Assembly (NCBI GenBank): GCA_021108185.1
Contig: JAIORJ010000180.1
Location: 1 to 41,872, forward strand
Origin: Methanococcoides sp.
GTDB taxonomy: Archaea; Halobacteriota; Methanosarcinia; Methanosarcinales; Methanosarcinaceae
Direction of reading: 5' to 3'
Length of the DNA: 41,872 nucleotides
Shown here: positions 1 through 7,911 of the stretch, piece after piece
Layout of the letters: each line of letters opens with the position of its first letter
Position numbering within the stretch: position 1 is the first letter of the stretch
Position numbers and translations under genes: made by a program
The notes under the pieces: model-generated
What the model saw: the letters and a program-made list of their open reading frames with translations, nothing else
Told to the model about the DNA's origin: nothing
The model's database searches: none

Positions 1-182
1 TAACCCGTTTTGATTTCCTTATGCTTAAATGGTTCTGTTGAAGCGTTTCTAAGAATAGTCTGTCGTGGCCAAAGAACAGCTCCCTTTTCCTCAATCACTT
101 TTTTATATTCATCGATATTATCAAATGCTTCTTCTCCTTCAGAATTCCACCTTCTAAGCGAAAAAAGAATTGCTTTAATCAA
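1..182 (-). CDS. Partial hypothetical protein at left edge
   Basis: An open frame on the minus strand runs off the left edge. It covers about 60 residues, beginning IKAILFSLRRWNSEGEEAF after a proposed TTG start at 182, with a GGGGAG ribosome-binding site 8-10 nt upstream. It lies on the same strand as, and downstream of, the restriction-related genes. I do not recognise the family. The visible part is charged and soluble, with no membrane segment or metal motif. The frame is open to the edge, so the stop is not seen. The start is tentative because the frame is also open a little further upstream. Confidence 0.45.
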   Translation of the reverse strand, partial: MIKAILFSLRRWNSEGEEAFDNIDEYKKVIEEKGAVLWPRQTILRNASTEPFKHKEIKTG

Positions 183-344
183 AATATCACTCCCCTTATT
201 TGCTAATATATTACTAACTCGTTGCTACATATAATATGAATTCGATTTGTAACAGAATTTACTTCCATTAATAAGTGATATGCATAACCTAAGGTACTGT
301 TAATATGTGCGATTGTCTTTTTTAAGTTTAAGCAAAATAGTAAT
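183..344. other. AT-rich intergenic stretch, no gene seen
   Basis: This 160 nt AT-rich gap lies between two minus-strand genes. A TATA-like stretch near 223-235, read on the minus strand, could serve the partial gene at the left edge. No hairpin terminator or RNA gene is evident. Confidence 0.4.
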
Positions 345-743
345 TCAACGATACTGTCTTTTCTGAGCCTCTATTATATCCTTTTTAACATCATCAGAGA
401 CATCCAGAACCATTACTTCTATGTTATATCTTCTCAAACATTCTCCATGCCACCCATCGTCAACAAATTTGCTTGCAGCTTCTTCATCGATGAAGACAAG
501 AATCTTCCGGAATGTTTGTCCTAAATAATTTTCCACGAATAGCATTTTCAAGGCATTATTCATGATTTTAGGAATCTGAGCTGACTCCATCTTTCCAATC
601 CTTGCCGATGCTTCAAATACGATATTCGGGTTTCGTGATAATCCGGTAACAACCAAATAGGAACCACTTACTGTGATTCTTTTTTCGTTGAACTTTTCCT
701 CTTCAAATCCTAATCTTTGATACTGCTGATATCTTATCATCAT
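345..743 (-). CDS. Hypothetical protein coupled to hsdR remnant
   Basis: A 132-residue protein whose start overlaps the 3' end of the hsdR fragment by about 40 nt in another frame, so it was probably translated by coupling. It is soluble, with mixed alpha/beta character and the stretches GSYLVVTGLSRNPNIVFEAS and FRKILVFIDEEAASKF. No catalytic motif is evident to me. It could be an accessory protein of a type I restriction operon, or a frameshifted C-terminal extension of the HsdR homologue. Only comparison with intact relatives would separate these. If upstream transcription was lost with the 5' part of hsdR, it may no longer be expressed. Confidence 0.5.
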   Translation of the reverse strand: MMIRYQQYQRLGFEEEKFNEKRITVSGSYLVVTGLSRNPNIVFEASARIGKMESAQIPKIMNNALKMLFVENYLGQTFRKILVFIDEEAASKFVDDGWHGECLRRYNIEVMVLDVSDDVKKDIIEAQKRQYR

Positions 744-2028
744 CTTCCGGTGAAAGTATCATTCGGAACGATTCTGTACCTGCTTTCATTTGAATATATC
801 CAGCTCGTATCATCTGATAAATAGCGAAGTCTTCAGCTTTCATATTGTGCTGTTGTGCCACTTTATCGACATCGAGCCTATCCTTTACGTCATTGAGGTC
901 ATCAAGCAGTGTTGTAGAAACTTCCATCTCATCTTCATGGGCTTTGATTACCTTATCCAACCGTTCTCTCAAGGATGTGTAATAAATTGGATTTGTAGGG
1001 AGCAAATTATTGATGGTGGTTCGGATTTTATGCTCGATAAGGCTTGCCTTAGCTCTATCAGAGGTCTTCTGGTTCACCATGTCATAAAATTCAGTTGAAT
1101 AGATTGAAATTGGGTCATGCATTACCTTAATGCCATTACTCACAAGGTAGTCATGGATGAGTTGCTTGGCTTTGGGAGCTGCATCAAGGATACTTACCCT
1201 TTCACTATCATAATTGGTTCTCATGGCATTGTATATCTTGCCATAGAAGTAAAGGTCACGTTTGAATTGGTTAGCTTCAGGATTTGGAATAATGTTATTG
1301 ACATATACCGAAAATTCCTTAAATGCCTTCTCGAACCCTATCCTTGTATCAAGAGCACTGAGAACGCCCAATACACAATTATCAACATATTCATCAGATT
1401 CATAATCTGTTGACATGTCTTTGAAGAACCTCTTTACCTTGTTCAATGACTGTTCAGCCCTTGCCACATCATCAAGTAGGGCTTCCATATAGCCTGCAAC
1501 ATCACCATCGTTGAATATCTCAAGTGCCTCTCTTAATTTTTTGGATATTCCACAGTAATCAATGATAAGACCATGATTCTTGTTCTCTGTGAATGGTCGG
1601 TTGACCCTTGCAACTGCCTGCATGAGATTGTGTTCTCTCAACGGCTTATCAAGATACATGACCTGTTCAATTGGAGCATCAAATCCGGTCAGAAGCATAT
1701 CACAGACAATGAGAAATGCAAGATTGTTGTCATCATCAAAGGGCTTCCTGAACTTCTTGATAATATTACGTTGTTCAGCTTTGGATTTGTAGTATTTTCG
1801 AAGTTCACTTTTCGGGTCATCTTTGGTTGTATTACTGGAAATTATAACCTCGGATTCAGGTGCCCCCATTTCATCCAGTGTTTGTTTGTAAATAGCAGCA
1901 GCATCCCTTGAATATGTGACAATCTGTGCCTTGAACCCTTCAGGTCTGATAGCCGTATTATAGTGTTCTAGCAGGTCTGCACAAATATCATGGATGCGGT
2001 CTTTATCTTCGGATATGGTCTTGAAAAT
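703..2028 (-). pseudogene. hsdR: 5'-truncated type I restriction subunit HsdR
   Basis: The minus-strand frame encodes the C-terminal part of a type I restriction endonuclease R subunit. Superfamily II helicase motif V (FLIVCDMLLTGFDAP) and motif VI (LMQAVARVNRPF) are clear, followed by the helical C-terminal region. An ATG lies at 1869, but homologous coding continues upstream without a start (FKTISEDKDRIHDIC, then AQIVTYSRDAAAIY) until an in-frame TGA at 2029-2031. The N-terminal nuclease domain and helicase motifs I-IV are absent, and no hsdM or hsdS is present in the window. About 440 residues remain of a protein that is usually near 1000. The piece therefore looks like a deletion or recombination remnant without restriction activity. 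Confidence 0.8.
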
Positions 2029-2113
2029 TCAACTTCCCTTCTTTTGCTTTTTTTCTTCAAATAAGCCAAGCAAATTATTTATTTGTACAAAACATCTAAG
2101 AAAAAGATTGTAA

Positions 2114-2584
2114 ATGAACAAAGGAATACTTTTTGGTATTGGCGCTATATTATTAGCACTTGTTATATTCGGAACCCCAGATACTCTCGATTTGGGGTTT
2201 TTTACATGGGATTTAAACCAAGATGAAAAAAATGAAGAGCTATACAATACAAATGAAACATCTGAGATTTTAGTATCAGATTTATTTTATATCAATAATT
2301 TGGAATCCCGTCAGGACATATATAAAATAAATGAGCAAGCAACTATCGATTTTGATGTTCAAAACAAACTAAATAAACCTCATCCGTATACTATAACAGT
2401 AAATTGGATTCACAATAATAAAGAATATTATGGATGGATGAATGAATCTAATGACTCAAATGATTTTCACTCTTACTACACTGTAACCTCTCAAGGTGTG
2501 TGGGAAGCACAAGTTGTCTTAAAGTGGGAATACTTAAATGAAACATACTCAAAGGATGAGATAACATCTTTAAGAGTAATTTAA
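2114..2584 (+). CDS. Small membrane-anchored hypothetical protein
   Basis: This 156-residue protein begins with one hydrophobic segment (residues about 4-22, ILFGIGAILLALVIFGT), acting as signal anchor or signal peptide. An acidic, Asn-rich extracellular domain follows, with beta-strand character and several N-x-T/S sites. Residues 75-156 (ATIDFDVQNKLNKPHPYTIT and onward) resemble an Ig-like or CARDB-like beta sandwich. There is no lipobox cysteine. It starts 85 nt from the broken end of the hsdR remnant and is more AT-rich than the genes to its right, which fits an accessory region. No family was recognised. A cell-surface role is inferred only from topology. Confidence 0.6.
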   Translation: MNKGILFGIGAILLALVIFGTPDTLDLGFFTWDLNQDEKNEELYNTNETSEILVSDLFYINNLESRQDIYKINEQATIDFDVQNKLNKPHPYTITVNWIHNNKEYYGWMNESNDSNDFHSYYTVTSQGVWEAQVVLKWEYLNETYSKDEITSLRVI

Positions 2585-2773
2585 ATAAGGTTGAATTATC
2601 TACCTTAACACCTTTCACTAACAAAAACACTCTGTTCCCATCCCATATCATTCAATATATCAGAATTATCTCTTTTCAACATATCCTATTAATTCTACTA
2701 ATTATACTACCTACACCGGATGAATTGGAAATACAAATACAGTCATCAATATCTTCAAAAAAGGAATAATAAA

Positions 2774-2793
2774 GGGATTACTCATCTGATCCT
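2774..2793 (+). repeat. Copy 1 (degenerate) of recurrent GGGAT-loop-ATCC hairpin
   Basis: The sequence GGGAT, then TACTCATCTG, then ATCCT is a degenerate copy of a hairpin that recurs at 6740-6759 and 9172-9191. All three copies share the plus-strand orientation and two of them the loop core CTCATCT. It lies in the 287-nt gene-free stretch 2585-2871, where I otherwise see only the promoter of the next operon. Confidence 0.4.
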
Positions 2794-2840
2794 GATGGAT
2801 GAATCCAAAATCTAAAGAGCTCTACTACCTAAACAACAAA

Positions 2841-2850
2841 TATTATATAA
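2841..2850 (+). promoter_or_regulatory. TATA box of the ergothioneine-type operon
   Basis: TATTATATAA is centred about 26 nt upstream of the ATG at 2872. This is the archaeal TATA-to-start spacing expected if transcription begins at or next to the start codon. No Shine-Dalgarno sequence precedes the ATG, so a leaderless mRNA is inferred. Confidence 0.6.
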
Positions 2851-2871
2851 TTATTAGACCAATTTTACTAT

Positions 2872-4134
2872 ATGGGGGAAATTGTAACTAAAGAATTAGC
2901 TGAGAGCTTGCATAAGTATAAGGTTATTGACATAAGGCCTATTGATGCTTATAATGGATGGAAGGAAGGTGGAGAGGCAAGAGGTGGGCACATAAAGGGT
3001 GCAAAGACACTGCCGTATAAATGGTTACACTATATTGACTGGATAGAGATCGTCAGGAATAAAGGGATCCTGCCGGAAGATGCTCTGGTCATTTATGGGT
3101 ATGACAGGCAGAGAACGGAAGAGGTGGCAAGGCAATTTGGAAAGGCCGGCTACCCTGACGTGACCGTTTACAACTCTTTTCTTGAATGGGCGGAAAATGA
3201 TCTACCCATGGAGCATCTTGAAAGATATAGCCAGCTGGTCTCAGCGGATTGGCTTGACCAATTGATCACTACAAATGAAGCACCTGAATATGACAATGAT
3301 AAGTTCGTGTTATGTCATTCTCACTACAGGAACCCTGCCGATTATGAGAAGGGGCATATCCCGGGAGCGATATCCATTGACACAACCTCTCTTGAATATG
3401 AGGATAACTGGAATCGCCGCTCCCCTGAAGAACTAAAGGAGGTCCTGGAAGATGCAGGCATAACACATGATACCACGGTCATTCTCTATGGAAGGTTCTC
3501 CTCACCAAGTTATGATGATCCGTTCCCGGGAAGCAGCGCAGGCCATCTGGGTGCAATGAGGTGTGCATTCATCATGCTCTATGCTGGCGTAAAGGATGTT
3601 CGCATACTCAATGGTGGCATTCAGTCCTGGCTTGATTCAGGCTATGACATCACAAAGGACCCTGCTGAAAATAATAGGGTCTCCTTTGGGATCGACATTC
3701 CTCAAAGACCGGAGATCGTTGTTGATCTTGAAGAAGCAAAAGAGATCCTTTCATCTCCTGACAAGAACCTGGTGTGCATCAGAAGCTGGAGAGAATACAT
3801 CGGGGAAATAAGTGGTTATCACTATATCGATGAGAAAGGAAGGATACCGGGAGCAGTGTTCGGGGATTGCGGAACAGATGCCTACCACATGGAGAACTAC
3901 AGGAACCTGGACCACACCATGAGCGAAGCTCAGGAAGTTGCAGAGATCTGGGAGAAGATCGGGATCGTTCCCGAAAAGCGCAACGCGTTCTACTGCGGAA
4001 CAGGCTGGAGGGGGAGTGAAGCCTTCTTTAACGCCTGGCTCATGGGCTGGGATAACGCAGCAGTCTATGATGGCGGATGGCTTGAATGGAGCAATAACAA
4101 GCTTCCTTCTGAAAAGGGTGTGCCTGAACAATGA
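2872..4134 (+). CDS. eanB: Triple-rhodanese sulfurtransferase, EanB-like (ergothioneine synthase)
   Basis: A 420-residue protein of three rhodanese modules (about 1-115, 125-265 and 280-415). The first two lack a cysteine in the active-site loop (YGYDRQRT and YGRFSSPSY). The third has YCGTGWRG with Cys375. In green sulfur bacteria EanB carries a persulfide on the equivalent cysteine and transfers the sulfur to the imidazole C2 of hercynine without oxygen. As I recall, that enzyme has the same Tyr-Cys-Gly-Thr-Gly-Trp-Arg loop, and a second active-site tyrosine 59 residues upstream corresponds here to Tyr316. It overlaps the next gene, an EgtD-type methyltransferase, by ATGA and leads a four-gene operon. 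The start fits a leaderless transcript. An ordinary thiosulfate sulfurtransferase is the alternative, but the loop and the context argue against it. The symbol is assigned by inference. Confidence 0.78.
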   Translation: MGEIVTKELAESLHKYKVIDIRPIDAYNGWKEGGEARGGHIKGAKTLPYKWLHYIDWIEIVRNKGILPEDALVIYGYDRQRTEEVARQFGKAGYPDVTVYNSFLEWAENDLPMEHLERYSQLVSADWLDQLITTNEAPEYDNDKFVLCHSHYRNPADYEKGHIPGAISIDTTSLEYEDNWNRRSPEELKEVLEDAGITHDTTVILYGRFSSPSYDDPFPGSSAGHLGAMRCAFIMLYAGVKDVRILNGGIQSWLDSGYDITKDPAENNRVSFGIDIPQRPEIVVDLEEAKEILSSPDKNLVCIRSWREYIGEISGYHYIDEKGRIPGAVFGDCGTDAYHMENYRNLDHTMSEAQEVAEIWEKIGIVPEKRNAFYCGTGWRGSEAFFNAWLMGWDNAAVYDGGWLEWSNNKLPSEKGVPEQ

Positions 4135-5093
4135 TCATAGAAGATTTCATGCCCGAGATCGGAGAATGTTCTATTCGGGAAGAACTGCTGGCTTGCCTGA
4201 GATCCGATCCTAAAACCCTCCCCAGCATGTTCTTCTACGACAGTCATGGCTCAGAATTGTTCGAGGAGATAACCAAGTTAGAAGAATATTATCCTCCAAA
4301 GATCGAGATCCCATTGCTCAGGTCAACTGCTCAAAAATTGAAACAGGAGATCCAAGACAATGACCTTGTAGAGCTTGGAAGCGGGGACTGTTCAAAGATC
4401 TCAGTATTCCTCGATGAAGTCCCAAAAGAGGTCCGTCAGACAATAGTCTATTATCCGGTTGACGTCTGCAAAGATTCCATAGAGAGATCTGCTTGCAATC
4501 TTCAGTATAGATATCCTGAAATGAAGGTCCACGGGATCACTGCTGACTTCCTCGAACATATTGAAATGATCCCGGGAAAAAGAAAAAGGCTCTTCTGTTT
4601 CTTCGGAAGCACAATCGGTAATCTCACTGAAGCAAGATCAATGGAATTCATGACAGATCTCGGCAAAGCCATGAACAAGAACGACAGGCTTCTCCTTGGA
4701 ATGGACATGGTAAAAGATATTGAGATCATTGAAAGAGCCTACAATGACAGCCAGGGGATCACTGCAGAATTCAATAAGAACATATTGAAAGTTGCAAATG
4801 ATCATCTTGGAACGAATTTCGATCCGGAGGAATTTGAGCACGTTGCATTCTTCAATAGAAAATACTCCCGGATCGAGATGCACCTGAAAGCAAAAAATGA
4901 TCTGGAAGTGACAAGCCCCATATTAGATGAGAAAATTATCTTCAAAAAAGGCGAGACGATACACACAGAGAACTCCCATAAATATACTGTTGATGGTATC
5001 AAAAAAATGGCAGGAGCCGCAGGGCTTTCCGTAGAGAACATCTTTAGCGATGATAAAAAATGGTTCTCCCTTGTTGAGATGGTGAAAAGATGA
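4131..5093 (+). CDS. egtD: L-histidine N-alpha-methyltransferase (EgtD/EanA family)
   Basis: A 320-residue SAM-dependent enzyme that trimethylates the alpha-amino group of histidine to give hercynine. Family hallmarks are visible: FFYDSHGSELFEEIT (34-48), EEYYPPKIE (51-59), the SAM motif VELGSGDCSKI (80-90), GSTIGNL (159-165), GMDMVKD (190-196), AYNDSQGITAEFN (203-215) and TENSHKY (279-285). Asn164, Tyr204, Glu280 and Ser282 match mycobacterial EgtD residues Asn166, Tyr206, Glu282 and Ser284 with a constant offset of two, so histidine binding looks intact. The length equals that of the family. The gene overlaps both neighbours by ATGA. No EgtB or EgtC (oxygen-dependent route) is present, so hercynine is probably passed to the EanB-like product of the preceding gene. 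Confidence 0.85.
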   Translation: MIIEDFMPEIGECSIREELLACLRSDPKTLPSMFFYDSHGSELFEEITKLEEYYPPKIEIPLLRSTAQKLKQEIQDNDLVELGSGDCSKISVFLDEVPKEVRQTIVYYPVDVCKDSIERSACNLQYRYPEMKVHGITADFLEHIEMIPGKRKRLFCFFGSTIGNLTEARSMEFMTDLGKAMNKNDRLLLGMDMVKDIEIIERAYNDSQGITAEFNKNILKVANDHLGTNFDPEEFEHVAFFNRKYSRIEMHLKAKNDLEVTSPILDEKIIFKKGETIHTENSHKYTVDGIKKMAGAAGLSVENIFSDDKKWFSLVEMVKR

Positions 5094-6271
5094 AAGATTT
5101 TGCAAAAGATTTTCCCATACTTGCACAAAAGGTCTACGGGAAAAGATTGGTTTATCTTGATAACGCAGCAACGACCCAAAAACCGGATACTGTGATCGAT
5201 ACTATATCTGATTTCTATAGGTCAGATAACAGTAATATCCACAGGGGTGTGCATTACCTGAGCGAGGTCTCAAGTGAAAGGTATGAGGAAGCACGAAAAA
5301 AAGTCAGTGACTTCATAGGTGCCCGTAACTCAAGTGAAGTGACATTCACTTCCGGAACAACCGGTTCCATTAATCAGGTCGCACGCTCGCTCGGACCTTC
5401 CTTAAGGGGAAACGAAGTTTTGGTGACCGGTGTGGAACACCACTCAAATATCGTGCCGTGGCAACTTGCAGGAGCAAAAGTAAAGGCAATTCCCATGGAT
5501 GACGATTGCAACTTGCTGATAGACTCAATGGAGATCACGAATAAAACAAAATTGATAGCTATAGCTCATGCCTCAAATGTTCTTGGTTGTGTAAATGAGA
5601 TCAAAGAGATAACTAAAATTGCAAAGGATCACGACATCCCGGTCCTGGTGGATGCAGCCCAGTCAATACAGCATTTGCCTCTTGATGTAAAGGACATCGG
5701 TTGCGATTTTTTAGCTTTCTCAGGCCATAAGATGTATGCATCAACCGGAGTTGGAGTGCTTTATACAAGCGATCGCTTCAGTGATATCATGCCGGCAATA
5801 GGCGGAGGGGGCATGATCGATAGAGTAAGTCTTGATAAAACAACTTATCTGGATCCTCCTTTAAGGTTTGAAGCAGGCACGCCAGACATTGCAGGAGCAA
5901 TAAGTATCAGTGCAGCTATCGATTACATGCAAAAAATAGGCATGGATAAAATAAAAAACCATGAGCATGACGTATATTCCTACTCGAGGGACAAACTGCT
6001 GGAAATGGATAATGTGATGGTTTACGGAAATACTAATGAGATGTGTGGAGCTGTCTCATTTAATCTGGACAAGATCCACCATTATGATACAGGATTGATA
6101 TTGGACAAGATAGGGGTCGCTGTCAGGACCGGACATCATTGCGCCCAACCATTGATGAGATCACTCGGTATCGAAGGCACAGTGAGAGCAAGTTTTGCAT
6201 TGTACAATACAAAAGAAGATGTTGACATGCTGGTCGAAGGGATAGAAAAAGTAGAGATGATGTACAAGTGA
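5090..6271 (+). CDS. sufS: Cysteine desulfurase, SufS type
   Basis: A 393-residue PLP-dependent, class V aminotransferase fold enzyme of group II. It converts cysteine to alanine and holds the sulfur as a persulfide. YLDNAATTQKP opens the protein. The PLP lysine is Lys214 in FSGHKMYASTG, VEHHSNIVPW is the cofactor-site segment, and Cys351 in RTGHHCAQPLM accepts sulfur. No residue is missing. The ATG overlaps the methyltransferase stop, and the stop overlaps the sufE start as GTGA. sufBCD is absent nearby, so this copy is probably dedicated to the rhodanese-like enzyme and not to general Fe-S assembly. That assignment is inference from the operon. Confidence 0.9.
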   Translation: MKDFAKDFPILAQKVYGKRLVYLDNAATTQKPDTVIDTISDFYRSDNSNIHRGVHYLSEVSSERYEEARKKVSDFIGARNSSEVTFTSGTTGSINQVARSLGPSLRGNEVLVTGVEHHSNIVPWQLAGAKVKAIPMDDDCNLLIDSMEITNKTKLIAIAHASNVLGCVNEIKEITKIAKDHDIPVLVDAAQSIQHLPLDVKDIGCDFLAFSGHKMYASTGVGVLYTSDRFSDIMPAIGGGGMIDRVSLDKTTYLDPPLRFEAGTPDIAGAISISAAIDYMQKIGMDKIKNHEHDVYSYSRDKLLEMDNVMVYGNTNEMCGAVSFNLDKIHHYDTGLILDKIGVAVRTGHHCAQPLMRSLGIEGTVRASFALYNTKEDVDMLVEGIEKVEMMYK

Positions 6272-6684
6272 ACGACGTTATTCAGGATGAGATCATAGAA
6301 GAGTTTGACGGCCTTGAATGGTTTGACAAATATTCCCTCCTTATCTCTTTCGGCAAAAAGCTCAAACCGATGGATGAGGAGTTTAAGATTGAAGAAAATT
6401 CGATCAGCGGATGCCAATCCAAAGTTTGGGTTAGAAGTTACAATAAAGATGGAAAATTGAGCTTTGATCTCGATAGTGATGCCATGATAACTAAGGGGAT
6501 CATTGCCCTTGTAGCTAAGGTAGTAAACGACCGGTATCCTCAAGAGATCTTAAATGCTGACCTGTATTTTATTGACAAGATTGGATTGAAGTCAAATCTC
6601 TCGCCTGCAAGATCAAATGGACTGGAGTCGATCATCAATAGGATAAAAGAGGTGGCTTCAAACGAGGTGAATTTGAACAGTTGA
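6268..6684 (+). CDS. sufE: SufE-like sulfur acceptor
   Basis: A 138-residue SufE-family protein starting at a GTG that overlaps the sufS stop (GTGA). The family signature SISGCQSKVWV contains Cys49, which accepts persulfide sulfur from SufS and raises its turnover. The rest (FGKKLKPMDEEFKIEEN and LSPARSNGLESIINRIKE) matches the family along its full length. As last gene of the operon it would relay sulfur from cysteine desulfurase to Cys375 of the triple-rhodanese protein. The relay is inferred from gene order. A recurrent hairpin follows 55 nt downstream. Confidence 0.9.
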   Translation: MNDVIQDEIIEEFDGLEWFDKYSLLISFGKKLKPMDEEFKIEENSISGCQSKVWVRSYNKDGKLSFDLDSDAMITKGIIALVAKVVNDRYPQEILNADLYFIDKIGLKSNLSPARSNGLESIINRIKEVASNEVNLNS

Positions 6685-6739
6685 AAAAATTAAGAAGTTT
6701 GTCTCATGGACATTGTCCACGACATTCCCCAACATGAAA

Positions 6740-6759
6740 GGGATCCCTCATCTGATCCC
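6740..6759 (+). terminator. Hairpin downstream of sufE (recurrent element, copy 2)
   Basis: GGGATC, the 8-nt loop CCTCATCT, then GATCCC form a perfect 6-bp stem, followed by CGAAACATTCTT. The same stem and 3' flank recur at 9172-9191. Its place between convergent genes suggests a 3'-end or terminator role for the plus-strand operon. The T-run is poor here. Confidence 0.5.
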
Positions 6760-6834
6760 GAAACATTCTTGACTGCAATCATAAAAAAGTTGAAGCTACT
6801 GTCTTTAAGTTAAAATGTTTTATAAAAGGAGATA

Positions 6835-7212
6835 TCAATCAATAATATTCAATATTTTCTTGGTCAACTCCGCGCTTTGTTCCGTACATTCTGAAATAGA
6901 GTCATCGACACATTCTTTATATGCAAATTCAGAAAGTTCGTAAAGCACTCTGTTCAAATTATTACCTTTACCTGTAAGATGATATTCTATAGACAAAGGT
7001 GTCTTGGAAACGATCACTTTTTCTATCAATTCATCCTGTTCTAACTGGCGTAATTTATCGGATAACACCTTACTGCTGAGTTTGGGATTGCTCTTTAAGA
7101 ACTCATTGAATTGTTTCTTGCCACAGAACATGTCCCTGATAATATTAAGGGTCCACTTTTTGCTTATTATTTTGATCGCTTTGTCTATAGGGCTGCGTTT
7201 CAATTCTCCCAT
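6835..7212 (-). CDS. HxlR-family winged-helix transcriptional regulator
   Basis: A 125-residue HxlR-type regulator. The N-terminus SPIDKAIKIISKKWTLNIIR is the usual lead-in to the winged helix. LKSNPKLSSKVLSDKLRQLE is the recognition-helix region and SIEYHLTGKG the wing. The start ATG at 7212 has an AGGTGA ribosome-binding site. HxlR itself, in Bacillus, activates formaldehyde-fixing genes in response to formaldehyde. Here the gene is transcribed divergently from fae, whose product consumes formaldehyde. Regulation of fae is therefore a reasonable inference, but the effector cannot be read from the sequence. It has no N-terminal cysteine near the DNA-binding domain (its first is Cys30, in DMFCGKK). 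Confidence 0.85.
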   Translation of the reverse strand: MGELKRSPIDKAIKIISKKWTLNIIRDMFCGKKQFNEFLKSNPKLSSKVLSDKLRQLEQDELIEKVIVSKTPLSIEYHLTGKGNNLNRVLYELSEFAYKECVDDSISECTEQSAELTKKILNIID

Positions 7213-7228
7213 GATTTCTCACCTGATT

Positions 7229-7254
7229 ACCAATTGGTTAGGTTAAGTACTTAA
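7229..7254. promoter_or_regulatory. Two palindromes in hxlR-fae intergenic region
   Basis: ACCAATTGGT (7229-7238) and TTAAGTACTTAA (7243-7254) are perfect palindromes. The second overlaps the probable minus-strand TATA element (TTATTTAAG) of the hxlR-like gene, and the first lies near its expected transcription start. Both are good candidates for autoregulatory operator sites. Confidence 0.45.
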
Positions 7255-7398
7255 ATAACTTTTTGTAATTAAGGAGTACAATTATGGCATTGTAGAAAGC
7301 CCCCAATATCCGGCTTAAAAACTGAGATATTATGTCGGATCCTGAATTGAAGGATAAAGACTAGGGAATTTCTACAAAGTCTAAATGGAGATATAATC

Positions 7399-7902
7399 AT
7401 GGCAAAAATTACAACAAGTCTTATTGGCGAAGCATTGGTAGGAGAAGGAGATGAGATCGCTCACATCGATATTGTGATCGGTACAAAGGGAAGTCCAGTC
7501 GAGACCGCATTCATGAACGCACTTTCATCACCAAGCCAGGGACATACCCCATTGCTTGCAGTGCTTGAACCAAATGTAATACCAAAACCTGCAACCCTTT
7601 TAGTGAACAAGGTAACTATCAAAAATGCATCCCAGGCTGTCCTTATGTTCGGACCTGCTCAGGCATCCGTTGCAAAAGCTGTAATGGACAGTGTTGCAGA
7701 AGGCGTGATCCCAAAGGAAGAAGCAGAGAATTTACTGATAATCGTTTCAGTGTTCATCCAGTGGAATGCACTAGACAAAGAAAAGATCTACGAGTACAAC
7801 TACGAAGCAACAAAGCTTGCATTAAAGCGTGCTGTCGAAGGAACACCTACCGTAGATGAAGCACTTGCAAAGAAGGACTGTGCAGAACACCCATTCGCTT
7901 AA
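7399..7902 (+). CDS. fae: Formaldehyde-activating enzyme Fae
   Basis: A 167-residue Fae homologue over its full length. Fae condenses formaldehyde with tetrahydromethanopterin (tetrahydrosarcinapterin in this group) to methylene-H4MPT in the cytoplasm. His22 in DEIAHIDIVIGTKGSPVE corresponds to the active-site histidine of the family. Other conserved stretches are HTPLLAVLEPN, KPATLLVNKVTI and FGPAQASVAKAVMD. It is a stand-alone Fae without a fused hexulose-phosphate synthase domain. GGAG precedes the ATG. The leader appears to be several tens of nt long. A strong hairpin follows. The divergent HxlR-type gene suggests formaldehyde-responsive control. Confidence 0.93.
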   Translation: MAKITTSLIGEALVGEGDEIAHIDIVIGTKGSPVETAFMNALSSPSQGHTPLLAVLEPNVIPKPATLLVNKVTIKNASQAVLMFGPAQASVAKAVMDSVAEGVIPKEEAENLLIIVSVFIQWNALDKEKIYEYNYEATKLALKRAVEGTPTVDEALAKKDCAEHPFA

Positions 7903-7911
7903 ATGAAGACT

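Noticed and set aside
10-234. 74-residue plus-strand frame at left edge
   Set aside because: The opposite strand has a better frame with a ribosome-binding site and protein-like composition; this one is its shadow.
703-2584. A working type I restriction-modification system
   Set aside because: hsdR lacks its 5' half and no methylase or specificity gene is present.
2872-4134. Ordinary thiosulfate:cyanide sulfurtransferase
   Set aside because: Three modules, a CGTGWR loop and an operon with an EgtD-type enzyme point to EanB-like function.
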